Source: Pleurodeles waltl
Taxonomy: Eukaryota; Chordata; Amphibia; Caudata; Salamandridae
DNA length: 64,000 nt
Direction of reading: 5' to 3'
NCBI RefSeq assembly: GCF_031143425.1
Contig: NC_090445.1
Span: 1,583,158,444 to 1,583,222,443, forward strand
The notes beneath the pieces are model-generated. The model was not told the DNA's origin and did not search any database. It saw only the letters and a program-made list of their open reading frames with translations. Position numbers and translations under genes: made by a program. Positions 1-8,560 of the stretch are shown here, in pieces (positions within the stretch are counted from its first letter, which is position 1; the number at the start of each line of letters is the position of its first letter).

Positions 1-71
1 ATACAGGGCAACACACCCATGCACAAGATGTCACATGCAGAAACATTAAGACTGCATTTACATCCCCACAG

Positions 72-849
72 GTCCCACACCCAACGTCACCGGAGAGGAG
101 GTGCCAGCAACAACCAGTCCCCCCCAGAAGAGGTCCACAGGGATGACAGCAGCTCTGCTCGCCTGGATCAGGATGACCAACCTGGCCCATCAGGGACCTC
201 CGGACAGTCAGTTACCCAGCCACAGTCCCATACCACCACAGAGCCTCCCCCCTCAGGAAACACCACCACAGCACCCACCCAGCGGGTCCATACCTCTGTC
301 CCCAGGACATGTCAATCAGCAGTGTGTCCAGCACTACAGGGATCCCAGGCAACCCCACAAACACAGGACTATCAGGGACCTGGGGCCAGTTGCAGTGGGC
401 ACACGGTTCAGGGGACAGAGGCACAGAACAACAGGGAAGCTGGGAGGACTGCTGTGCGACAGGAGGAGGATAGGCCCAGGGAACCGACTCTCCACAAGGC
501 ACTCACCAACATCCTGGGAGCTTAACACCATTACCAGGAGATGATGGCCCAGATACTGGACAAGTTGCAGGAGACCCAGCGGCTGCAGGAGGGACAGTAC
601 CTGGGGATCAGGGAGGACCTGAGAGACATCCACAACACCCTGGCCACCATTGCAGGGGTGCTGGCAGACATGGCCAACACCATGAGGGAGGCAGTGGCAC
701 ACCAACGGGCCCCTGACAGTAGCCACATCGATGAACAGCCCTCCACCTCCACTGATGCTAGTGGATGGGATGCCCCGCCACAGGAACAACAGGCCACCAG
801 CACCCCTCCCCCTGCAGAAGGAGAACCACCCCGTAAACTGTCGCTGTGA
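72..849 (+). pseudogene. Decayed Myb/SANT-like protein 1, exon 2 (Harbinger copy 1)
   Basis: The reading frame begins after an acceptor-like CAG at 69-71 and aligns throughout with exon 2 of the gene at 51997-52625. It encodes a disordered acidic segment followed by a C-terminal amphipathic, coiled-coil-like helix (MMAQILDKLQETQRLQEG, from 541). One in-frame TAA at 523-525 replaces the tyrosine codon found in the intact copy; the same frame then stays open to the TGA at 847-849. The DNA-binding exon 1 lies upstream of the window. The tail ends in a short basic PPRK motif. An AATAAA at 1083-1088 lies at the position of the signal in the intact copy. It is certainly non-functional as it stands. 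Confidence 0.8.
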
Positions 850-1372
850 TCCAGGCAGAAGCCAGAGAACATTGCCAAGACCTCCGCCAGGAAATAAGAC
901 TCTCCTGATTGTCACCCTTGTGTCCCACTCTGTCACCCTGTCCACCTTGAACTGCCATTGCTCCACTTCCTATGCCCCCATGGGCAATGCACCTGTGATA
1001 CAAAGATAATGGACTCTATCCTGGACTCTCCTCCACCATCACCCAAGCCCACTGCACATCCTCATTAACTTTTCAGCAATTAAATAAACACCCTTTGAAA
1101 AAAGTATGTAGTATGTCAAATGATGTAGGTATGTATTCCTTTAAACAATCTGTAGACATTGCAATTAGACTGTACAGTAATGTATACATAGGTATGACCT
1201 GTATTGTGCTGCAGTCAATACACCAGGAGGCAGAGTAGGGCACAGATATCTGTGAATAGACATGTCAAAGGGTACAGTAAGTGGCCATAGTAGTGGGAAC
1301 AGCAGCCTGAGAGTGGAGATTTTCAACACAAAACTGCAATGGAAGGTGAAGTTACAGTGTCTTACCTGTGTG

Positions 1373-2500
1373 TCACTGGAAGTACTGTTGAATCATAGAT
1401 GTTCTGTTGTCCACATCCTCATCCTCTGCCTCCTCTTCGTCACTATCCATAGGCTCCATCGATGCCACACGCCCATCTCCAGCCTCATTCTCCTGCAGAA
1501 AAGGCACCTGGCGTCTCAAGGCAATGTTGTGCAACATGCAACATGCCACGATGATCTGGCACACCTTCTTGGGTAGTGGCACAGGGAACCACCTGTTAGA
1601 TGGAGGCACCGAAACCTGGCCTTCAGGAGGCCAAAGGTTCGCTCTATAATTCTTCTTGTTCGCCCATGTGCCTCATTGTAACGTTCATCTGCCCTTGTCC
1701 TGGGATTCCTCACTGGGGTCAGTAGCCATGAGAGGCTGGGGTAACCAGAGTCACCTGCAAATATCGAGGGATACCTGTTAGCCACACACTCACCCTTAGG
1801 GCCAACCCCACACCCATATACCAACATACACTGGGTGGTGACCATGGGCTCACCTTTTAGCCACACCCAGTGCCTCTGGAGTTGAGCCATCACATATGGG
1901 ATGCTGCTATTCCTCAGGATAAAGGCATCATGTACAGACCCAGGATACTTTGCATTCACATGGGAGATGTACTGGTCTGCCAGGCACACTATCCGAACAT
2001 TCATAGAGTGAAAGCTCTTTCGATTTCTGATTTCTGTTCATTTCTCCGGGGGGGGGACAAAGTCAATAAATGTACCATCAATTAATTGCCCCAACAATGT
2101 TGGGGATATGTCTCATTGCATAGAAGTCAGCTTTCACTGTGACCAAATCCTCCACCTGGGGGAATACAATGTGGACATGTATTTCATCAGGTCAGACAAC
2201 ACTCTGGTCAGCACGTTTGAAAACATTGGCTGTGACATTCCTGCTGCCAAGGCCACTGTCACTTGGAAGGAGCCACTTGCCAAGAAATGGAGCACAGATA
2301 GGACTTGCACAAGAGTTGGGGGGGTCCCAGTGGGCTGACGGATAGCTTAGATCAGGTCTGGCTCCAATTGGGCACACAGATCTTGGATTGTGGCCCTATC
2401 AAGTCTGTAGGTGAGGATAATGTGCCTGTCCTCCATTGTTGCCAAGTCCAACAGGGGCCTGTACACGGGGTATGTCTCCATCTCCTATTCATCCTCAGCG
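1373..2500 (-). pseudogene. Decayed HARBI1-type transposase (Harbinger copy 1)
   Basis: On the minus strand the pieces align end to end with the intact transposase at 53277-54371, but in several frames. The central piece (1516-2004) keeps PGSVHD, GDSGYP, the HGRTRRIIERTFGLLKARF block with the catalytic Glu, and then loses frame near 1575-1600. The C-terminal piece (1373-1609) keeps ACCMLHNIALRRQ and an acidic tail in another frame. The N-terminal part (about 2190-2500) is frameshifted at least twice, and a G-run at 2049-2057 replaces part of the first catalytic region. A 99-bp in-frame segment at 1755-1853 has intron borders. The element is DDE class (DDE_Tnp_4/IS5-like family) by motif; this copy is dead. 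Confidence 0.85.
1755..1853 (-). other. Candidate 99-bp GT-AG intron in the transposase pseudogene
   Basis: Read on the minus strand, this segment starts GTGAGC and ends TTTGCAG. It lies between codons for WVWLK and GDSGYP, just before the second catalytic Asp. Removing it restores the uninterrupted WLxGDSGYP seen in the intact transposase near 53683, where nothing is inserted. It is a multiple of three and has no in-frame stop, so a plain ORF reads through it. The alternative is a 33-residue in-frame insertion. Confidence 0.65.
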
Positions 2501-2519
2501 GTTGTAATCTAGTGGGCAA

Positions 2520-2953
2520 AACGATGAGCAACTGGTAAGTTTCCGACATTTCCTCAATGTACAATGCATTGCATGTTGTGACAGAAACAGTATGTTGATG
2601 TTTAGTCCCAAAATGTTCTTATGTCTGCTGTGACGCAGTTAGGTGCCATGGCCTGCCCCCCCCTGAAATGGCGGACACCTGTCCTGTGTGGAGGGACAGG
2701 TGGAAATGAGGTAATGCCGCTGACGTTTTGCGCTGTTGCAGGAGGCGGTCGAGTACCGCCGTGCAACTCCTCATTGGTTATCATTGGGCCCTATGGGTTA
2801 CAGTAGCCAATGGTGATGTATGCCGGCGGTGACAGTACGCACCGCTGCGGACATGAATGCCATTTTCTTTCTGTTCACTAACTTGCTACCTGACCTTCAA
2901 CAGGAGAGGACCTACGCTGCAAGTGCTGCTGTGACCTGTGTCTGAAAGCGACC
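2520..2953. promoter_or_regulatory. Divergent promoter-like block of Harbinger copy 1
   Basis: This is the intergenic block between the minus-strand transposase and the plus-strand second SANT gene. It contains ATTGG at 2773-2777 and CCAAT at 2807-2811, an inverted pair 34 bp apart start to start. The intact Harbinger has the same pair with the same spacing at 54604 and 54638. GGCGGT/ACCGCC motifs flank the pair. CCAAT boxes are known NF-Y sites; promoter function here is inferred from position and conservation. Confidence 0.5.
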
Positions 2954-3842
2954 ATGGCTCGAGTCACTGGGGAAAGGGCCACTGCCTTCACCGCTGCGGA
3001 GTTGTAGAGACTAGTGGATGGGGTCCTACCCCAGTACCGATTGCTGTATGGGCCTCCAGACCAACAGGTGAGTACACTTTGTGCACGATGCATGGGGCAT
3101 GAATGCATGGAGTGCTGTGTGTGAAGGCCTGTGTAATGGGGGGTGGTTGAGGGGTCCTGGGCAGCGTGCATTGGTGGCCTATCCGTAGCTGGATGGGTGC
3201 TTGAGGCCATCAGAGCAGCCACAAGGAGGTGAGTACAGTTCCCAATATACTACTTGCACGTGGGGGGGGGTCTCTGGTGGGGGATGTGCGCCTGTTGGTG
3301 CCCCTAGGCCAGGCCGGACATTGCAGGGTAGGTTCCATGTTGGCCAGGGGCTCATGCACTCCACTTCCAAACAAGCTAGTGGGCATCCACTACTGGGCAG
3401 GGATTTGTGGGACTCAGGTATGCTGCAACTGGTGTTAGATATTACTGTCCATGGCCTGGTGACTAGCATTGTGACTGGTAGTGCATTGCCTAGTGCCTAG
3501 GGCTGTTCCCTGTGTGTTGTGTACCCCAACGGTGGTGTTGTTGCTGGCATTGACCAAGTGTGTCCTCTGTCTCTTCCCCCCCCCCCTTTTTGTTTTGTCT
3601 CCCTGTCCTTCTGTGCATTAGCATCATCTGGCGGAGGAGCAGAGGTACCGGCGACGGATGGAGCTTCATCCCACAGGGCCCAGGAGGCCGAATCCACCGA
3701 CGGTGAGGGCACCAGTGGGACTGAGGGCGAGGGGAGCACCACGGCGGAGACAGGAGGGGACAGTTCTGAAAGTGATACATCCTCCGATGGAAGCTCTCTG
3801 GTGGTGGCGGACACCTCAGATGTCAGGGGATCTGACACTGAT
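2954..3842 (+). pseudogene. Remnants of Myb/SANT-like protein 2 (Harbinger copy 1)
   Basis: Exon 1 (2954-3067, 114 bp, the same length as in the intact copy) ends in CAACAG followed by GTGAGT. It has an in-frame TAG at 3005-3007 in place of the Glu codon in the EELEK motif. Most of exon 2 is deleted: only its last roughly 60 bp, ending in GGAGGTGAGTACAG near 3237, remain fused to intron sequence. Exon 3 begins after a TTAG acceptor at 3622 and encodes ASSGGGAE and an acidic Ser-rich segment until homology stops at about 3842. The G-rich minisatellite of the intact copy is absent. This is a clear pseudogene. Confidence 0.8.
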
Positions 3843-4375
3843 GTATATGCTGCCTTTCGTGGAAGCCCATACAACAGCTACATCTTTCAGCAGTCACCTC
3901 TTCCACTTTGCTTGGTTGCTGGGAATTTTCAGAGACATGTGGCTCATTCTGTAGGAAATAAGACCTAACACTCAGGCTACATGTGCATCTGAGTGGCATC
4001 TTAGTCATACTCAGCAATTCCTACAGCACAATATACACACATTGCCTTCAACCCACTGCATGTATGGCTGCAGGATGAATTACATTAGAGGACTCCCTTG
4101 TAAAAAATAATTTGTGTTGCAGGTGAAGCAGTGCATGCTCTCTCTCCCCCCTCTCATCACACTCAAAAGTTATCCAACCACACCTCCTCAACAGAGGTGC
4201 AATAGGATACACATATGTCATTATTGAACACACTTTTGAGATCATTAACTCATGATTCAGATGTCTTGATCCTATTGGTGGATGCTGAGGTACTCTCCAG
4301 AAAATGTGAGCAAGATGTTTGCAGCCTGTTGCATGTTGCATAACATTGCCATGAGATGGGGCTTATGTATAGATC
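3843..4375 (+). pseudogene. Fragment of a second, divergent HARBI1-like transposase
   Basis: Plus-strand translations in mixed frames match the HARBI1 consensus in order. First comes AAFRGSPYNSYIFQQSPL (the FPGSVHDSYIxRNS block) near 3847-3900. HSGYM (the GDSGYP block) follows near 3970. VIIEHTFEI (the VIERTFGLLK block) then FRCLDPIGG lie near 4217-4285, and ACCMLHNIAMR near 4325-4355. Several stops interrupt it. It is on the opposite strand to, and much more diverged than, the transposase of copy 1, so it comes from a different Harbinger family abutting copy 1. The catalytic Asp of GDSGYP reads as His here. Confidence 0.65.
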
Positions 4376-4759
4376 TTGACCCTGGTTATGCCCACATCCA
4401 GGTATCCGATGTGTTACAGAATAGATGAAAGTGCTTTAAGACTTAGGATCAGCTAGTTAATTCATTTTTTCTTGAGCCTCTAATTTGATTGCTGCATTTT
4501 TGTGGTTCGACAGTCTGATGAACGGGGGATCACTACTACACTGTCCATATACACCATCCTGGGAGAACTCTGTTTAATTAACATAAAGTCATCAACAAAC
4601 TTGCTATGCTATGCCAATATCATTTTCTATAACATTAAAAAAAGCTCTTATCTTAACAACAATTGAAAATAAGCTATCACTTCCTACATTCATGTTTTTT
4701 CACAACTATTCTAAAAGCCCTACATTCCACATATACATTAGGCACACAAACAATCCCTG

Positions 4760-5107
4760 TTATTATTATTATTATTATTATTATTATGCATGCTTTGTAA
4801 AGCGCATGGCTACCTAAAAAAGGTTTCCCAGCACTACGCTCAAAGACAGAAAGTAGATTAAGACCGGGATCCATCCAAGGAAAACCAGAATTAGGAGGAT
4901 TCTGAAAGTTGAAACAGCCTGTTTTTAAAGATTTGTGAAGCAAAGAGAGTGACTGACACTCCCTCAGTCTAGAAGGGAGATCATTCCAGAGTCTTAGCCC
5001 AAGGAAAAAGAATACTCGACCTCCTTGGCAGGATTTCCTAATTCACAGAATTGCGGGCAACCTCATAAAACTGGTGCGCATTGAGTGTTCAGAGGCATAC
5101 AGAGACA
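4760..5107 (-). mobile_element. L2/CR1-like LINE 3' end with (TAA)n tail
   Basis: The minus strand encodes the typical end of an L2/CR1 ORF2: GGRVFFFLGLRLWNDLPSRL followed by LHKSLKTGCF. It then runs to a 3' microsatellite tail seen on the plus strand as (TTA)n at 4760-4787. Such LINEs characteristically end in short tandem repeats rather than long poly(A). The MITE at 5108-5806 abuts it, and a reverse-transcriptase fragment of similar type resumes beyond. It is a truncated relic. Confidence 0.6.
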
Positions 5108-5806
5108 CCAAGGGCAAGATGTAGCATGCAATTTGCATGGTGCAAACTGCAAAAATTGCAGTTTGCGCCATGCAAAATGCCTAATGCGATGCCCATTCAC
5201 AATTTGCGAGTCGGTACCGACTCGCAAATTGTGAATGCGACTCGCAAATAGGAAGGGGTGTCCCCTTCCTATTTGCGACTCGCATTGCTATGCTAAATTG
5301 CTTTGTGACCGCGAATGCGGTCGCAAAGCAATTCGCAGTTACCACCAGTGTCACACTGGTGGTAACCCATTCGCAAAAGGGAAGGGATCCCCATGGGACC
5401 CCTTCCCCTTTGTGAATGTTGCCAAAAAGGGGTTTTCAGAGCAGGCAGTGGTCCAATGGATGAAAAACCGAAACCAAATGGTCTCGTTACTTTTTTTATT
5501 TTGCAACTCGTTTTCCTTTAAGGAAAACGGGCTGCAAAATAAAATAAAAAAACTGCTTTATTTAAAAATCAGTCACAGACATGGAGGTCTGCTGACTTCA
5601 GCAGGCCACCATCCCTGTGAGTGCAGGGACTCGCTATGGGGTCGTAAAATGCGACCCACCTCATTAATATTAATGACCCCATAGCGACTTGCAGTCGGTG
5701 TCTGAGACACCGTACTGCATCCGATTTTGGGAATCGGAAATTGCGAGTCGCACCGACTCGCAATTTCCGATTCGCAAAATCGGAAAATGCTACATCTGGC
5801 TCTTAG
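5108..5806. mobile_element. Palindromic MITE, GGGCCAGATGTAGCA family, copy A
   Basis: Terminal inverted repeats read CCAAGGGCAAGATGTAGCAT on the left and CTAAGAGCCAGATGTAGCAT on the right (reverse complement). Inside is a chain of hairpins. Examples are centred near 5217 (AATTTGCGAGTCGG with its complement), at 5297-5331, 5338-5366, near 5520, 5696-5712 and near 5755. There is no coding capacity. A relative in the opposite orientation lies at 46518-47213. I could not resolve a convincing target duplication, so the superfamily is open. It splits L2-like LINE sequence. Confidence 0.7.
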
Positions 5807-6090
5807 TCTCTAAAATAGAACGTCCGATCATGCAAGAAAGATCTGAGCCAGGCTATGTCATTATCCTTTATTCCGATGCCCTCTATTCTTTGTAGGAGCG
5901 TGCTGTGATTTACAGTATCAAATGCTGCACTACGATCTAATAAAATCAGTGCAGCAGCTCAACTATTGTCCAGTTGATATCTCAGGAAGTTCATGACACC
6001 GAGAAGCGCCGAATCTGTGCTGTGGCCAGCACTAAACCCAAATTGCAAAGGGTGGAGTAAACTATTAGGCTTTGTAAACTCATGAGTTTT
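5807..6090 (-). mobile_element. L2/CR1-like LINE reverse transcriptase fragment
   Basis: The minus strand reads LQFGFSAGHSTDSALLGV, then MNFLRYQLDN and AALILLDRSAAFDTVNHSTLL. These are the reverse-transcriptase motif 2 and motif A regions of L2/CR1-type LINEs, including the catalytic Asp of SAAFD. A stop is present. The rest of the RT domain between here and the LINE C-terminus at 4760-5107 is missing, so the locus has lost several hundred bases or joins two separate fragments. Confidence 0.6.
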
Positions 6091-6786
6091 TGCTTCACAT
6101 GTTTTGGTTCACATATATTATTTTGTGATCCTATCAATAGTTTTGAGTTTTCTCTACATGCAGGCAGTTTTCTGAATTTAAAGGTGTCCAGGGCCATTTC
6201 TGGCATTTTGCATTGTTATACGTATGTGGAGATGGCAGAATTTGGGTATTGTCTGCATAGCTCTTGCATTTTATGCTGAAAGAAGAAACCAGTGCTGTGC
6301 TGTATGATCAGTTGGAGCATGTTATACTAAATTCTATACATTTCAGCGTTACGTTTATAAACTTTGATTAAACAGAAACTTCAGATAAAACCTATTGGGC
6401 AGGTGCAAGGTTATTTTGTGGGAAAAAATGTGAGAAGGCCTTGAAATAAAAATGAGACAACAAGCTACGGTAAAAGGCTGACGTCACTAAATCTGCAGTG
6501 TCTCACTTAGTTATGCCAACTTCAGAAGGAGGCTAGGCTTTCTTGAACAATTAGGCAGAAATGTGCAGTGTACAGCATGAGGTAACAAGGTAACAATGCA
6601 TTTAAAATAGGCATAAATCTATTAAATGTTAAAGTTCTAGTAGTGTTTTGAGTAAGTATAACAATCAGTATAACAATCAGTTCAAAAATGGTATTCTAGA
6701 TGTCTCAGTACATGCACTGACATACACAAAAATTTGTTCTAAATAGGAAAAGGAATGTGGGAATTAGGGCAAAGGTTGCTTAGAAC
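6091..6786. other. No recognisable feature
   Basis: AT-rich sequence with short ORFs only. I see no domain, terminal repeat or splice-consistent coding signal. The first part may be further decayed LINE. Confidence 0.4.
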
Positions 6787-7145
6787 TAGGCCTGTGCAAA
6801 TTTTTAATTTTGTCTGCGTAATTTGTTTATTTTTAGGAATTTCACATTATTCTTGTCACAAGAAATTCCTGAAATGACGCCATTGTGTCACTTGGCTTAA
6901 TTATGTGCCATTCATGGTAAAAATTACTGTGAATGGTGCAAGTCATAGTAAATTATGTTAAAAAGTGTACCACAAACGTACAGGGACAACAGACCATGAG
7001 CTGCTGTTGTTTGTGGTGCTCTTGTTTAAATATAGTGTAACATTACTCATTTGCATTGTGAATAATTATGCATAATTTCATGTACGTTTGCTGTAATTTT
7101 GTGTAATTATGTAAAAGCATATTACGTGATTTTTACACACCCCTA
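6787..7145. mobile_element. Possible short AT-rich inverted-repeat element
   Basis: The left end TAGGCCTGTGCAAATTTTT and the reverse complement of the right end TAGGGGTGTGTAAAAATCAC are similar, suggesting a non-autonomous TIR element of about 360 bp. The interior is AT-rich with no coding. Sequence at about 17440-17790 has related wording (AAATTCCTGACATTACG; TTTACACAAAAGCAC), so it may be a second copy. No target duplication was resolved. Confidence 0.35.
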
Positions 7146-7312
7146 CTTACGACCTCCAGATCTGTGTTTGGCCTGTTTCCATAATTCTGGGACCTTAGAT
7201 AGTTGTATGGACGTATTACAGATGGATAGAAGATTATTGGTCAAGAACAAGAATCCCTTGAGAAGATCTGAGGTAAACAAGGGTCGAAAGAGGAACCAGA
7301 GGACCTAGAAGG

Positions 7313-7477
7313 CAATGGCGTAACAAAGGCCTCTGCACCCGCCACAGGGCGGGGGCAAGCTGGAGCTCCAGGGAGCCCCCTCAGCACAGTACTCTGGCCT
7401 GAGAGCTCCTGCGTGAGTCCAGAAGGGGGCCCTCCCTGCTCTGTGCAGGGGGGGCCTCAAGTTTCACTATACCACTG
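7313..7477. mobile_element. hAT-type MITE with perfect 8-bp duplication
   Basis: The element starts CAATGGCGTAACAAAG and ends in the complement of CAGTGGTATAGTGAAAC. It is flanked on both sides by the same 8 bases, CTAGAAGG (7305-7312 and 7478-7485). The CAGTGGCGTAAC-type termini and 8-bp duplication fit the hAT superfamily. The 165-bp interior is G/C-rich and non-coding. Relatives lie at 22540-22700 and 26417-26576. Confidence 0.8.
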
Positions 7478-7485
7478 CTAGAAGG

Positions 7486-8404
7486 ACATAGTTGGAGTAG
7501 CTCGACCAAGTAAATACATGAGCATTCGGTAAGATAAGGCCCATTTAGGGGCAAAGACAGATCACATGACCAGAATCCTTAGGATAGCTCTGTTCAGTGC
7601 TAGAAATGTTCTAGCACTGGGCTTACCTTATCCAAAACAGAGTCAATATCAAATGTATGTTGCAGAGGAAGATTTGCTTCATAATAAGACCTTCTGCCAG
7701 AAGGGCTAAGGAAAGGACTTAGGGGCCCATTACAAGTCAGGCAGAGCTGTATCTTCACGGAGGGCAGAATACGGATCTGGCTGATCACCGCTGGCCCAGT
7801 GTTGCTGCACGTGTGAAATGCCACTCTGTATAATCATGTGCTTATCCCGGCATCGGGCAGTGGGCACAGGTGCAGCTCAGTCTCCTGCCAACCCTCTCTT
7901 TCCTGACCAGTTGCACCCTCCTCGCCTCCTGACCCAGCCCTCATACCCAGCACTGGCCCCTCGTTTCCGTTTACCACTTGCTCAGTGCAGGAGGTTCATG
8001 GGAGTAGAATTGTCCCTGGATCTGGGAGCAACCGTCTGTATTTGGACCCAGTAATTCTTGCTTCTGCATTGTTAGACCTCATTGGAGGGGGCGCATTATT
8101 GTAGAGGTACAACAATCTCAAGAACAGCAAGAATCAGTCATTTCAGACCTAGTGCAAGTATTAATCAGGGCCTGAATGGGAAGCAGAAGTCTGATTCCTG
8201 AAACCTGTCTGGGGACAGGGAGTCTGTCCACTGGCCTCTGCCAGATTGTAGATATTATTAAAAGCAGAATTCCATAAATTGTTGATGGAATTCTTGACAG
8301 TGCAAGCATCCAGCATTTTGCAGAGTATGCCACTGAAGCTTTTTGTGCCAGGAGATCAGTACTGCCTTTTCGAGGGGAAGCCACGTGGCTTGTATTATGC
8401 ACTG
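7486..8404. other. No recognisable feature
   Basis: No domain, repeat structure or terminal repeats were recognised. Short ORFs on both strands look random. Confidence 0.4.
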
Positions 8405-8560
8405 TATGCAAGGAAGACATGACCCAGTGATCAAGCTGTGGTTCACTACTCTGACTCTAATCCTTGCTCTGGCACATGACGGTGAATCGTGATTCTGGGA
8501 AGATCATTTATTCGTCTTGTGCCCCAAATAGTAAATATATGAGAAAGGCAAATGAGTCAA
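8405..8560 (+). mobile_element. Possible CORE/MIR-like SINE fragment
   Basis: The segment GTGATTCTGGGAAGATCA followed by TTGTGCCCCAAATAGTAA has the layout of a MIR/CORE-type SINE (TGGGCAAGTCA then GCCTCAGTTT). It shares TGATTCTGGGAAAATC wording with the SINE-like copies near 29820 and 31450. The tRNA-like head is poorly conserved here. Confidence 0.35.

Larger units (their letters stand above)
1..3842 (+). mobile_element. Partial decayed PIF/Harbinger transposon (copy 1)
   Basis: This stretch is collinear with the complete Harbinger at 50593-59454. In order it holds exon 2 of the first Myb/SANT-like gene, a minus-strand HARBI1-type transposase, a promoter-like block, and remnants of the second Myb/SANT-like gene. 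The left end, including exon 1 of the first SANT gene and the terminal repeat, lies outside the window. The right end stops inside the last exon of the second SANT gene, at about 3842, where the sequence switches to an unrelated transposase remnant. All three genes carry stops, frameshifts or deletions, so this copy cannot move by itself. The TIRs are not visible. Confidence 0.85.

Noticed and set aside
4500..4530. CTGATGA near 4515 as another hammerhead core
   Set aside because: No stem II or GAAA follows at a usable distance.
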